NCBI RefSeq assembly: GCF_947172395.1
Contig: NC_069094.1
Location: 1,634,501 to 1,698,500, forward strand
DNA: 64,000 nucleotides
DNA from: Bicyclus anynana
Lineage: Eukaryota; Arthropoda; Insecta; Lepidoptera; Nymphalidae
Direction of reading: 5' to 3'
The notes under the pieces were generated by a model. The model saw only the letters and a list, made by a program, of their open reading frames with translations, had not been told where the DNA came from and searched no databases. Shown here piece after piece: positions 1 to 9,640 of this stretch (its first letter is position 1; each line of letters starts with the position of its first letter). A program made the translations under genes and the position numbers.

Positions 1-160
1 TTTTTTTACATAGCCTTATAATAATAGCCACATTTTAAATAAATTCGTAGCACACTGTTTTCTAGTTAGGAACTGGGTCCTAACTGAAAATCAGTGCTGC
101 ATACTTTTTTTTGGATAGGAAGTATGATATATGAGTTAGGGCCTTTTTCTAGGTTATGCC

Positions 161-472
161 CTCAGACCAATTATTGTATAGGACCTACCTCGCTAGACGT
201 TACTTTTCTGTCAAAGTATATGATCAACGATCTAATGCGATTATAGAAGCTGTCTCTATAGTATCGATGTTAAATAGTTGTCACCGTGTTCGTCAGTTAA
301 AGAGCTCCGTAAAAATACCTTTTTGTGTAATTGAATTGTGTAAAAAACGGTCAAAAACATCTAGTTTAGTATAAAATATATACCAAATCTAAGCTCGTTT
401 TCTTCAGAAAATGACAGACAATTTTGTTCGTGACTATGAGTGCGATACAGGTCCTTCTATAATTGGTCTGAG
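161..472 (+). mobile_element. hAT-like MITE, copy 1, with 8-bp target duplication
   Basis: A 312-bp non-autonomous element begins CTCAGACCAATTAT and ends with the reverse complement ATAATTGGTCTGAG. It is flanked on both sides by GTTATGCC (153-160 and 473-480), an 8-bp target site duplication that is the hallmark of the hAT superfamily. The interior has no transposase. A copy in the opposite orientation at 53691-54000 matches end to end with only scattered differences. The short reading frame crossing it is accidental. Superfamily is inferred from duplication length; the source transposase is not in the window. Confidence 0.9.
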
Positions 473-889
473 GTTATGCCACATATTGCAGGGTGTTCTT
501 CTTTTATTGCTCTAGCTATAAGCTATATATTTAGAATTTAATATTGTAATGTGTGGCATTGTCTAAAAATAAAGATATTTCTTTCTTTTCTTTCTTTCTT
601 TATAGGAACTACTACAATCGATGAAATTTTTAAACTCAGTGTCAAAAATATTAAATACATATAAATAAAATTGAAGTGTCTATGATTTCCTAATAACTGC
701 AGTGTTTTCTCAACTGCTTGTAGTTATTTACATCATACTAAAACAAAAAAAAATTGTCTGTTTATCCGGGGTTTTCGATTTTTAAAGACCTTTCCCACAG
801 TGTTGGTGTTGTTCGTATACGGACAGCATGACAAGGTTTGTATCATATTTTTTTTTTAAAGTATATTTGCCATAATTATATTTTATAAT
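473..889. other. AT-rich sequence without recognised gene
   Basis: No coding signal or recognised element was seen. It contains a CTTT/CTTTT microsatellite at 581-602 directly after an AATAAAG motif, which could be the degraded tail of a retroposon. Confidence 0.5.
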
Positions 890-1032
890 ATGACTAATAT
901 TCTCATTCCCCTCCAACTAGTCGGGAAAGACTGTGCTAGGAGTGGGTACGACAATGGACCAACGGGGCGGGGATCGAACCACCACCCCTCGGTGATGAGT
1001 CCGACCGCTCTTACCGTTGAGCTATTGACACT
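890..1032 (-). mobile_element. tRNA-derived SINE, family 4 (minus)
   Basis: Read on the minus strand it starts with a tRNA-like head: an A-box-like segment around AGCTCAACGGTAAGAGCGG and a B-box GGTTCGATCCCC. The body continues CCATTGTCGTACCCACTC and GACTAGTTGGAGGGGAATG. A partial plus-strand copy at 17685-17806 shares the B-box, the CCATTGTTGTA segment and the CCGACTAGTTGAAG segment. It is not a functional tRNA because no full cloverleaf can be drawn. No clear target duplication was found. Confidence 0.65.
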
Positions 1033-1081
1033 TTGTTTTCAAAATATGTACTATTTTTCCAATATCACGAGAAACACTACC

Positions 1082-1264
1082 TATAGTCTGGCAAGTTCGT
1101 TAATGACACTCCCATGATATGCGGGCGACTGAGGGAAAGACTGTGCGGGTGTGAAATCGTGCGTGCGGGGAAGTGAGGGGCATCAGTCGTGGGTTTTTCA
1201 TTCATCGCTACACGCCTCCCGGCCCGCGCGGACCATCGTGAGTGTTACGAACGAGCCAAGCTAT
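1082..1264 (+). mobile_element. GC-rich MITE, family TAGCTTGGC, copy 1
   Basis: Inverted termini read TAGTCTGGCAAGTTCGTT at the left and, on the other strand from the right, TAGCTTGGCTCGTTCGTAAC, followed in both by ACACTC. The interior is unusually GC-rich (CGTGCGTGCGGGG, CCCGGCCCGCGCGG) against AT-rich surroundings. Related copies lie at 61216-61393 (nested in a Helitron) and 11070-11170 (one end). Its right end abuts the large foldback starting near 1259. No coding content. Confidence 0.65.
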
Positions 1265-1510
1265 GTTCCAAAATTTGTGTGCAATGTTAATGTATTTTGT
1301 GAATTTCTATAAACTAGACTAGATAAATCCGTATGCTGCAATATGCAATATGTGCATCATGCTTTCATCTCAATCTACGATTAGCTACGATTAGATTGAG
1401 ATGAAAGCATGATGCACATATTGCATATTGCAGCATACGGATTTATCTAGTCTAGTTTATAGAAATTCACAAAATACATTAACATTGCACACAAATTTTG
1501 GAATATAGCT
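1259..1510. repeat. Long near-perfect inverted repeat (118-bp arms)
   Basis: Positions 1259-1376 are mirrored by 1393-1510, with a 16-nt centre holding ACGATTA twice. Only one mismatch was seen in about 118 bp (C against T near the outer end). A transcript from either strand would fold into an almost perfect hairpin. The arm sequence is AT-rich, non-coding, and not clearly related to the other repeats here, apart from touching the GC-rich MITE on the left. Near identity of the arms implies a recent origin, gene conversion, or an assembly fold-back artefact. Confidence 0.95.
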
Positions 1511-1683
1511 ACCAATCTTGTCCAGGTGTACCGAAATTGATTTTGCACGACTGTAGATTAAATTTTACTTGTGTAGGATATCTGACGAGTATAGGACCAA
1601 GGCGCGTTTGGAACCCTCGTAACTTTACTTTTAAGTTTTCAACTATAATTACCACCATTAAATTAAATTATGACATAACTTGA

Positions 1684-1745
1684 AACTTGTTTCAAAAGTG
1701 CAAACTAAGTCTAATTGAAATAAATGAATTTTGAATTTGAATTTT
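1684..1745 (+). mobile_element. Non-LTR retrotransposon 3' tail, type B
   Basis: It ends in a run matching GTAAACTAAGYCTAATTGAAATAAATGAATTTTG, given here in family form, the same tail seen in reverse at 21146 and 61912. Such a tail marks the 3' end of a 5'-truncated LINE copy. Nothing coding is left. Confidence 0.55.
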
Positions 1746-1905
1746 ATTATAAAGCTGAAATTTTGTGTATATGTCAGTGTGTATGTTTGTTACTCTTTCA
1801 TACCGCAACTACTAATAAAATTTGGCTAAATTTTTTTGATTATATATACTGTACAACATATATCCAAGTTTTTATCCCGGAAAATTCAAAAGTCAGGTGG
1901 TGCAG
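1746..1905 (+). mobile_element. Helitron-related fragment
   Basis: It begins TATTATAAAGCTGAAATTTTG and continues with TATGTTTGTTACTCTTTCA, AAATTTGGCTAAATTT and TTTTTATCCCGG. The same order of blocks occurs in the element starting at 63722, so this is a decayed internal copy of that family. Both ends are missing. Confidence 0.55.
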
Positions 1906-2005
1906 GTGACATAGAAATATAATAGAATAGAAGAAGAAGAAGAATATATAATAGAATAGCACCACGCCGCACTACATACTCCTCGTTTTCAAAAAAAACT
2001 CAAAG

Positions 2006-2341
2006 TTTTTTTTTTTTTTTTTTTATTCTTTACAAGTTAGCCCTTGACTACAATCTCACCTGATGGTAAATGATGATGCAGTCTAAGATGGAAGCGGGCT
2101 AACTTATTAGGAGGTAGATGAAAATCCACACCCCTTTTGGTTTCTACACGGCATCGTACCGGAACGCTAAATCGCTTGGCGGTACGTCTTTGCCGGTAGG
2201 GTGGTAACTAGCCACGGCCGAAGCCTCCCACCAGCCAGACCTGGACAAATTAAGAAAATCTCAATCTGCCCAGCCGGGGATCGAACCCGGGACCTCCGTC
2301 TTGTAAATCCACCGCGCATACCACTGCCCCACGGAGGCCGT
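2006..2341 (-). mobile_element. SINE family 1, full length (minus)
   Basis: Read on the minus strand this is a tRNA-derived SINE. Its head is GGCCTCCGTGGGGCAGTGGT (A-box region). The B-box is GGGTTCGATCCCCGG. The body contains ACGTACCGCCAAGCGATTTA, and the 3' part AGATTGTAGTCAAGGGCTAA ends in a long A tail (poly-T here). This is one of four nearly complete copies in the window and a good reference for the partial ones. It would be transcribed by RNA polymerase III when active and mobilised in trans by a LINE. Confidence 0.92.
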
Positions 2342-2364
2342 CAAATAAAAGTTGCAAAAGGGGA

Positions 2365-2450
2365 GTTGCATCAATAAAATGTCACTAACGAACGAATTTG
2401 CCATGGAAATAAGCGATGTCACATCGCTGTAACTTTACAGCTTAATGGGT
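2365..2450 (-). repeat. Dispersed repeat shared with 52.4 kb
   Basis: On the minus strand it reads AGTTACAGCGATGTGACATC, then TTATTTCCATGG and GTGACATTTTATT. The same blocks in the same order occur on the plus strand at 52420-52512. The family is unrecognised. Confidence 0.6.
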
Positions 2451-2500
2451 CTAAGTTCCATATCCCAGCCTGACCCTTTAGTGAGCCGTTATATGAATGA
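2432..2500 (+). mobile_element. SINE family 5 tail fragment
   Basis: The blocks GGGTCTAAGTTCCATATCCC, CCTGACCCTTTAGTGAGCCGTT and ATGAATGAATG resemble the 3' part of family 5, best seen at 44521 and 49120. It is divergent and truncated at the 5' side. Confidence 0.45.
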
Positions 2501-3079
2501 ATGTTTTTTTATTAATATTGAATACCATAGGGAAGCTAACTAAACTAAACATAAGCCCACGTCGAATGGTGGCAAGAATACTGGCTGCATTTCCACATAC
2601 CTTTGCGCAAAAATGAGCCAGCCCTTCTGTCACCAGTCGAGGCAACTAGCCGCTGTAAAATTATCTGGAGATTATTTAGCACTGCGACTAAGGGACTAAG
2701 GACACTGCGACTAATCTCCACGACAAAAGCAAGAAATATGTATGTCTCGGAATATGTGTGAATATGAATAAATCTTGTAAAATGCAACCTTGTAGCACTT
2801 GGTGTTATCTTAACCGGCGTTTAGTGGTAGAGTAGCAGCAATCGCGTGTTAACGTAATTGAACCTAACAATCTAATGCGATCCTGCAATCTTAGGGACAG
2901 ATTGTCGCCATTCTTAGAAAACGATCTGTTTGTTCAATTATACGCTACGAGTAATATCACTTTATCATCATCAGCCTCTTATGACCCAATGCTAGGCATC
3001 TCTCTAAGAAAGGGAATTGCCCATCCCTGGCCCTGGCCTACTAACCACCCAGCAATTTGCTTCACCATTTTCAAATTTT

Positions 3080-3302
3080 GAGAGGAGGTCTCTTCTCACA
3101 ATAAGAGGGGTAAGGCCAATAGTCTAGTCACCACGCTGGCCTAATGCGGGTGGTAGACTTCACACACGCAGAGAATTAAGAAAATTCTCTGGTATACAGG
3201 TTTCCTCAAGATGTTTTTCCTTGAGACACGTGATATTAATTTCTTAAAATGCACACAACTGAAAAGTTGGAGATCACAATGCTCTACTGGGCTATCACAC
3301 CT
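3080..3302 (-). mobile_element. SINE family 2 (minus), B-box segment deleted
   Basis: On the minus strand the head GTGTGATAGCCCAGTAGAGC is followed almost directly by CTCCAACTTTTCAGTTGTGT. The region that holds the GGTTCGAATCC B-box in other copies is missing. The core with CACACGCAG and CCAGCGTGGTGACTAGAC is intact. The 3' end runs into TCATCATCAGCC-type sequence near 2967. Without a B-box it could not be transcribed from its own promoter. Confidence 0.8.
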
Positions 3303-3768
3303 CTGTCTATTTATTCATATCTAAAAAATTTTGACAATTCTACTTTAAATAATGAAATCCGTTTCACGACATTTTAAATTCACCTTTATAGTTTGTCCCC
3401 AACGGGGACAAGCAAAAGTCTTTGAGCATACAGCCTGAGTATTACGACATTTTTTTAAGACTTATGATTAGTTTGTTTGTTTGTTTGATAAGCTTGTTGG
3501 TAACGGAAAAAAATAAGACGACTTCAAATGTTACTTTGCCACCTATAGTACACCGGTGAACTTTTTAGCAAGAAGAGATATATTATTATATAACATACTT
3601 TTAATAAGCCAATTTTTAAACCAGATCTTTATAACATCCAATTATCATCTCCATATAAAAATCTAAAATAACAAAATCCATGTTGAGCCGTTCCTAGACC
3701 TAAGTCTCACTATGCGCAACACGACAATTATCTCGAGACGAGTGAAAGACTAATGCCGACCAATATTG

Positions 3769-3840
3769 GCGGGTTTCAAAATATAGCTATCTCTCTCATT
3801 GCGATGGTATGAAAGAGAAAGCCATATTTTTGACTCCGCG
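3769..3840. mobile_element. Short palindromic MITE-like hairpin
   Basis: Imperfect arms of about 33 bp: GCGGGTTTCAAAATATAGCT on the left pairs with GCCATATTTTTGACTCCGCG on the right, and CTCTCTCATTG pairs with the GAAAGAGA block. A related CTATCTCTTTCATTGCG motif recurs at 11314-11334, and ATCTCTTTC/GAAAGAGAT hairpins at 12022-12052, suggesting a small dispersed family. Confidence 0.5.
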
Positions 3841-3989
3841 CTTTTTTTCTTTTCACACCATTTGGGGTATATTTTTTCAATCGCAATAATGATTACGTCA
3901 GTTTAACTTCTCCCAGGCAATAATCCAATAATAATGTGTGACCCAAATCCGATTCCCTCCTGGCGAGCCCTATTGCGTGTTAGATAGGT

Positions 3990-4100
3990 GACGCAGGGGT
4001 CATCGCCCAGCGGGGTTAAGTAGATTATAACTCGATGCAATTGAGAGAAAGTGACACGAGACCCTACGTGATCCTATTCTGCGGTCGCCGCAAACTGCAA
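3990..4100 (+). repeat. 111-bp direct repeat, unit 1
   Basis: It is repeated at 4414-4524 in the same orientation with only a handful of substitutions. Shared blocks include GGGTCATCGCCCAGCGGGGT and GACACGAGACCCTACGTGAT. The 313 bp between units contains a SINE 1 tail fragment and a second small duplicated motif (ACTTTTCRAARACGGTTTT). No terminal motifs of an LTR were recognised. Confidence 0.9.
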
Positions 4101-4159
4101 GCATCAGATATTGTGATAAAATCTATACGAATAATAGATATACTTTTCAAAGACGGTTT

Positions 4160-4209
4160 TATTTTTTTTAATCAATGACAAGTTTACCCTTGACTACAAT
4201 CTCGCCTGT
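4160..4209 (-). mobile_element. SINE family 1 tail fragment
   Basis: The poly-T-flanked block TGACAAGTTTACCCTTGACT followed by ACAATCTCGCCTG is the reverse complement of the 3' tail of SINE family 1. Everything upstream of the tail is missing. Confidence 0.6.
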
Positions 4210-4413
4210 AGTGCTAACATGCGAATCAACATATCTCTCTATCTTAAGTAGAAAGCTTCAGACGAGATTCAGTCTACCTACGAATAGATATATCTACTTT
4301 TCGAAAACGGTTTTCTTATTTACCCGACTGCCAAGAAGTCTCGTTAATTTTTTTAATGACAAATTATAGTTAACCGATGCAGTCGAAGGTAGCGAGCTTA
4401 CTTAGAAGAGGTT

Positions 4414-4524
4414 GATGCAAGGGTCATCGCCCAGCGGGGTTAAGTAGATTATAACTCGATGCAATTGAGAGAAAGTGACACGAGACCCTACGTGATCCTA
4501 TTCTGCGGTCGCTGCAAATTGCAA
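4414..4524 (+). repeat. 111-bp direct repeat, unit 2
   Basis: Second unit of the repeat at 3990-4100. Differences are single-base changes such as CAGGGG to CAAGGG and GCCGCAAACTG to GCTGCAAATTG. Confidence 0.9.
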
Positions 4525-5292
4525 CGTACAGCGCTATTCTAGAATTATGATTTACTTCCATTTCATATTTTTCTCCATATAAAACCTCAAACTATATCAC
4601 ACATTCTTCTTTCCTACAGGTCGTTTGGTAATGTTCATTACCACACGGTAAAACTGTGCTACAATTATTATTTTTTTTTAATTTTTAAATAGTCCGACCA
4701 AAAAATCCAGGAGGTCTTTTAGGGTAGGCGTAGGGTGGGAATTCAATAGGATAAGGTAGTCAAAACGAAGCTGGACCGGGTCCACTAGTATGGTAAGGAT
4801 ATTAACCGGGACTACGGCTTTTCACGGAAGAAAAGCTAAATATTACGCTTAAATATTAAATATTAGCAAAATATTAAATTCGGATCTCGTGATCAATTAA
4901 GCTAAAGGCTAAGCATTAGGCCAACGGCAACGAAGCAACTTCACGCAGGCGAGCAAAAACGTAAATAGCTAATATTATAGAGGAAATATGCATAATGGAC
5001 GAGGCAAAGATAATAAAGCCCTGTACAAATAAGATAGGAAACAGTGCAAACAATTTAACTGACTAAATAACTACCTCTCTAGTGATTATCTTAAATTAAC
5101 AGTGGCAACGTTACACAAACAGACGCGCACAGTTAAAAGGTGTGTATGTAGATAAGTTGGTAAAGAAACTTGTTACTAATAGTTTTCCTGCTATTATAAC
5201 TCTGCTTACTTCAATTTCAGTTGCTCAGTTCAGATGTTGAAATCGAAATTTTATTTTATATATTTTATATATTATTTTTAAATGACTTCCAA
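4525..5292. other. AT-rich sequence, nothing recognised
   Basis: No gene or known element was seen. A GGGTAGGCGTAGGGTGGG stretch near 4722 resembles a decayed piece of the G-rich minisatellite found at 36842. Confidence 0.4.
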
Positions 5293-5662
5293 AATAAGAA
5301 ATTAAATATCACGTGTCTCAAACGGTGAAGGCTGAAGGCTGAAACCTGCACACCAGAGAATTTTCTTAATTATCTGCGTGTGTGAAGTCTGCCAATCCGC
5401 ATTGGGCCAGCGTGGTGGACTATTGGCCTAACCCCTCTTATTCTGAGTGGAGACTCGAGCTCAGCAGTGAGCCGAATATGGGTTAATAATGATGTCCGGA
5501 AAGGGCAGTGGTGGTTGACCCCCACTAGGTGTACAGACGACACCAAGCGGGTGGCAGGGAGCCGCTGGATGCTGGCAGCGGTTCCAAACCGTTTTCTGAG
5601 AGGAGACTTAGAGGAGACTCGAGCTCAGCAGTGAGCCGAATATGGGTTGATAATGATGAATG
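5293..5662 (+). mobile_element. Composite: SINE family 2 body, RTE fragment, SINE 2 tail
   Basis: The first part (5293-5493) is the body and tail of SINE 2, with ATATCACGTGTCTCAAACGG and GAGCTCAGCAGTGAGCCGAA. Next (about 5500-5593) comes a piece resembling the C-terminal end of an RTE-type reverse transcriptase, with blocks GTGTACAGACGACACCAAGC and GCTGGATGCTGGCAGC. The SINE tail with GAGCTCAGCAGTGAGCCGAA then repeats at 5594-5662. Either two SINE copies flank a LINE remnant, or a LINE copy switched template. Confidence 0.7.
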
Positions 5663-6860
5663 AATAACAATAGGCTAGTTTGGCCAGGAGTTTCCAATAT
5701 AGGTATTTTTTACGGAAACAGATGGCTATTTATATATTTATTAACTTTTTTAAAGTCGTTTTTGTTTCTGTCGTTTCTAATACGGATTTTCTACTAAAAC
5801 ACACCAGAGTCAGCGGTGTGCATAATTTCAACTAGAGTAAGCACTGAACATAATAAACTAGAAAAAAAATCTTTAAATTCGACCTTGTATATGAGTCCCC
5901 AGGATAGGCAAGGCATTTTTGTACATATGAAGTCACACCACAGACAGATGTGCCTCGGCACACACTTTGGGACTCACTGGTCCAATAGTTTACGTTTGTG
6001 CAAAATTATTTCATCTCACGGGCTAGCCTTAGTAATGTAATCTAGTTATTGTTCTATTGTTGAGCCGTATTATAAAATACCGTAACAATATAACTCGTAT
6101 GACTAAAGATTAATTAATGTAAGTTTCTATTTGCTTTAATTAGGTACTTATAGAACTTACTTTCACAAGCATTTCTATACAGATTTAAATGTAATATCAA
6201 ATTTCAAAATTCGTTTATTTCATCATATCTTGCCTACCTGCATTAGAATTCTACTTTTTTCTAGAAAAGTGTGCGTTTCAGGAATTTTGACAAAAGACAG
6301 AAGTTACAACTGAAACCTTCAGAGTGGCGCCGTAACGCATTACGTTACGAAGCGGTTTATTCTCCCATAAGAAGTTATCACTTCAAAAAACTGAAACATA
6401 ATATATTAAGCTACACACAAACACACACCTATTATACTAACTAACTAAGTAATACTCCTCATTTCCATCCAGGTTTAATAAAATAAATTAATAATTTATT
6501 GTAGTAGTTTTAGAGTGATTTTAAGGTTGGTTTAAAAAACAAAAAAAATGAGAAGGTAGTTTGTAAAAATAACTGCGTACGTAATTTATTGTAAATTTTC
6601 AATACCATCGACTACAAAAAAAATCATACCGATTAAATCTTCTCCTTTTTGAAGTCGGTTTAAAACGCGCTTTTCGCGGTAAAAACTGCAGACGATTAGA
6701 ACGACGACGAGGAACAAATTACATCATAGATTAATATGAAAAAAAATACCGTCTTTACAGTCTACAACACTATAAAAAAGTAAACATAATTATTGTAAAA
6801 ACTGTCTAAATAATGCTGGTACATAATTATCTTACAGGTTTAGTTTGTATATCGTAAGAG
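5663..6860. other. AT-rich sequence, nothing firmly recognised
   Basis: The short reading frame at 5816-6040 has no recognisable domain. A motif CTCCTTTTTGAAGTCGGTT at 6644-6662 belongs to a small dispersed repeat also present near 18040, 29650 (reverse) and 46470. Confidence 0.45.
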
Positions 6861-6968
6861 CCCAGGGTCTGTAGCCATATGACACTTTTTCTTCAAACGC
6901 TAACGCTTCGAAAACTAAAGAACTATGGGAATGACAGATCCGATAAGTTATCGATATAACTTGATCAC
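6861..6968 (+). mobile_element. MITE of the CTTCGAAAA family, left half only
   Basis: It carries CAAACGCTAACGCTTCGAAA and then ATGGGAATGACAGATCCGAT, matching the left half of the complete element at 34801-34977. The right inverted terminus is absent and sequence passes into a Helitron-type fragment at the CTTGATCAC junction. Confidence 0.75.
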
Positions 6969-7144
6969 AAATCCCACGAGAACCATGAATTTTTCCAGGA
7001 TGAAAAGTTATGTGTTAATCCAGAATAAAATCTATTTCCATTCCAAATTTCAGCCTATTCGCTCCAGTAGCAGCAGCGTAAAGAAGGAACAAACATACAC
7101 ACATACACACAAACTGTTGCCTTTATAATATTTGTGCGATGTGA
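6969..7144 (-). mobile_element. Helitron-related fragment (minus)
   Basis: On the minus strand it starts TCACATCGCACAAATATTAT and continues TATGTTTGTTCCTTCTTTAC, AAATTTGGAATGGAAATAGA and CATCCTGGAAAAATTCATGG. The blocks are the same as in the element at 63722-64000. The 3' end with CTAG is missing. Confidence 0.65.
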
Positions 7145-7280
7145 TAATAATTATATTAATTAATATTAATATCATCAATATACAAATCTAATAATTAATA
7201 GGACGTGGTTAGAACTCCCGTATCAAACGTAAAGAAAATATTAATGTAAACATTTTTTCACAGTAAGTAACTATTGAGAG

Positions 7281-7588
7281 AGCCGTGATAGCCCAGTGGA
7301 TATGACCTCTGCCTCCGATTCCGGAGGGAGTGGGTTCGAATCCGGCCAGGGGCATGCACCTCCAACTTTTCAGTTGTGTGCATTTTAAAAAATTAAATAT
7401 CACGTGTCTCAAACGGTGAAGAAAAACATCGAGAGGAAACCTACACACCAGAAAATTTCTTAATTATCTGCGTGTGTGAAGTCTGCCAATCCGCATTGGG
7501 TCAGCGTGGTGGACTATTGGCCTAACCCCCTCTCATTCTGAGAGGAGACTCGAGCTCAGCAGTGAGCCGTATATGGGTTGATAACGAC
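7281..7588 (+). mobile_element. SINE family 2, full length
   Basis: The head GCCGTGATAGCCCAGTGGAT (A-box region) and B-box GGGTTCGAATCCGGCC are intact. They are followed by CCTCCAACTTTTCAGTTGTG, the CACGTGTCTCAAACGGTGAA core, and the tail GAGCCGTATATGGGTTGATA. The tail resembles the ends of RTE-type LINE remnants here, suggesting mobilisation by such a LINE (inference). This is the best copy of the family. Confidence 0.9.
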
Positions 7589-8420
7589 AAAGTAACTAGG
7601 TAAGTATATCGAGGGCGTAATTTGGTTTGCTATCTTTTTATCTTTGGAAAATGCATTTTATTAAACTTTTTTAAATAAATAACTTTAACTTACATGTAAC
7701 TAACAAAGACTAATATTATGCAGTTGATTATAATTATTTCCCTCGATAAGGTTTTTACATTGTGTCACCTCTTTTTCTATCTACCTCCTACCTATAAACT
7801 GACGGAACTGTTTTGTTATCGTAACTTTATTGTGTTTTTTCACGATTTTGAAAACGGGATCGTAAGTTTTTCACTTAATTCTTACTGAGTTGAAATATCA
7901 TTTAAGACATTCAGTTTTTTATTAATACCGCCTTCTGCGATATGGGTTAATAATTATGAATATCATAATATCTTAAACACAAACTTTTGCCTTTTTAATA
8001 TATGTGTGTACGAGTAATACAGAAAAAAAAATATTGTTTTGATTTACAACGGTTAGTTCCGGAAATTAAAAAATAAACTACACTTTAGGAGCAAATCACA
8101 GAATGTTAATGATGAGTAAAACTCAAAATAAATCAGCAGGCAGGTACGCAATAATATGCGGCACCAAAAACGAACACAAAAGTTTTGAAACACTCCAAAA
8201 AAAAGCAGTAATCATTCATTATACAACAACAAATACAGCGAAGTCGAAAAATCTACAAAAGAATAAATTATTAAAATGTTGTCACTTGGGCATTTCACAA
8301 AAACGTAAACACAAAATGAAATCGAAACGTTTACAATCAATTTGTTTACCTTGACTTTAGACATGTCGGTTGTACCAATTATATTAGAGACGTCATGAGC
8401 ACCAATTGGCCGTTTAGTTT
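7589..8420. other. AT-rich sequence, no gene recognised
   Basis: The 83-codon frame at 8103-8354 is lysine-rich, with A-rich codons and no domain; treated as chance. No repeat family was identified. Confidence 0.45.
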
Positions 8421-9445
8421 GAACAACACTGCACTGAACACGTCCGCCGACCAGTCAGCGGGCTAACGACTGACTTGACTATCAGCATTCGCAGTATCAC
8501 TAGGTAATAGGTATATCACTTCGTTCTTTGTTTGCAACGGAGCGATCCAAGAGCCGGCGAAAAGTTTCAAGGCTCTGTGTTGTTATAAAAAGCCGGTCAA
8601 GTGGAAACCACTGGCACACCTAAGGTTCCGCAGAAAATTTAACATTGTATTGCAACTTAAGTGCACTCAACTACTGAAGGTGGTTCATCTTTTCGAATCA
8701 TCTACTATGTACTCGTATGTTTCATTCTTTGGCATGTTTTACGGATTTCAAGATAATAAACTACTGCCACGCGATGGACCAGCACCAGCATGGTAACTCC
8801 ATGGATTGCTAAGATATTTGTCTCGTCTTAGTTAAGTACAGTGTCTCAGTGATACAGCGTATTATAATACAGTAAGTTTTAATTATTTTATTTGACAGTT
8901 TAATTTCAAAGCACACTTTACTATACTAAGTAAACACTCCACCAACCAGTCCAGCTAAGGACTGACTTGACTATCAGCATTCGTAATACACTAGGTTAGG
9001 TATACATATAACTTCGTTCTTTGTTTGCAACGGAACGATCCAACAGCCGGCGAAAAGTTTCAAGGCTCTGTGTTGTTATAAAAAGCTGGTCAAGAGAAAA
9101 TTGAACTAGCACAGCTAAGGTTCCGTAGAAACTTATGTGTTTTGCATTCAACTGCTGAACATTCATCTTTTCTAACATAATCAATGTATGCACTCGTATA
9201 TTAGTCATCATGACTCGTATGAGGTGTCATTAGATTCATCTCATGATATTATAATTTATAATCGATTTCGTAATTTTTAATTCACTTAATTTACTGTGTA
9301 GCATACTGTTTAACATATGCACACTAAACTGAAAGCGTTCTATCAACCACTCAACGAGCTAATGACTGGAACTAAGTAACATACAAAGTATTCATAGGTA
9401 TATTCCTTTATATTTTTTTAATGGAGTGATTCAAAAAAATATACA
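8421..9445 (+). repeat. Three-copy local repeat with TATAAAA motif
   Basis: Units start near 8421, 8920 and 9320. The first two share about 300 bp, including ACTGACTTGACTATCAGCAT, CTTCGTTCTTTGTTTGCAAC, GGCGAAAAGTTTCAAGGCTC and TGTGTTGTTATAAAAAGC. The third is shorter and decayed, keeping CAACCACTCAACGAGCTAAT and GGAGTGATTC. A related block, GGGCTAACGACTATTTAGAG, also occurs at 19215. Part of the unit (AAAAGCYGGTCAAG then CTAAGGTTCCGYAGAAA) resembles a widespread lepidopteran dispersed repeat; more of it appears at 9455-9640 (CAGCCCGCTGACAGGCAAAC). The TATA motif is conserved in two units, but no transcript can be inferred. Confidence 0.8.
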
Positions 9446-9640
9446 AATATTGTACGGAGCCCCCTTTAATTGTTAATTAATTTTTTGGATTTTGTTTCAG
9501 AGCAAAATTAATTACACGATTTTGAAATGATTATGAGATACAGCCCGCTGACAGGCAAACGGAATAGGAATAGCAGAGGCGTAGTAGTATAAATAATAGG
9601 GGCTTATAAGCACCATTTATTTACGGAACCATAAAATGCT

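Noticed and set aside
8103..8354. Lysine-rich 83-codon frame
   Set aside because: Composition reflects A-rich DNA; no domain or conservation signal.
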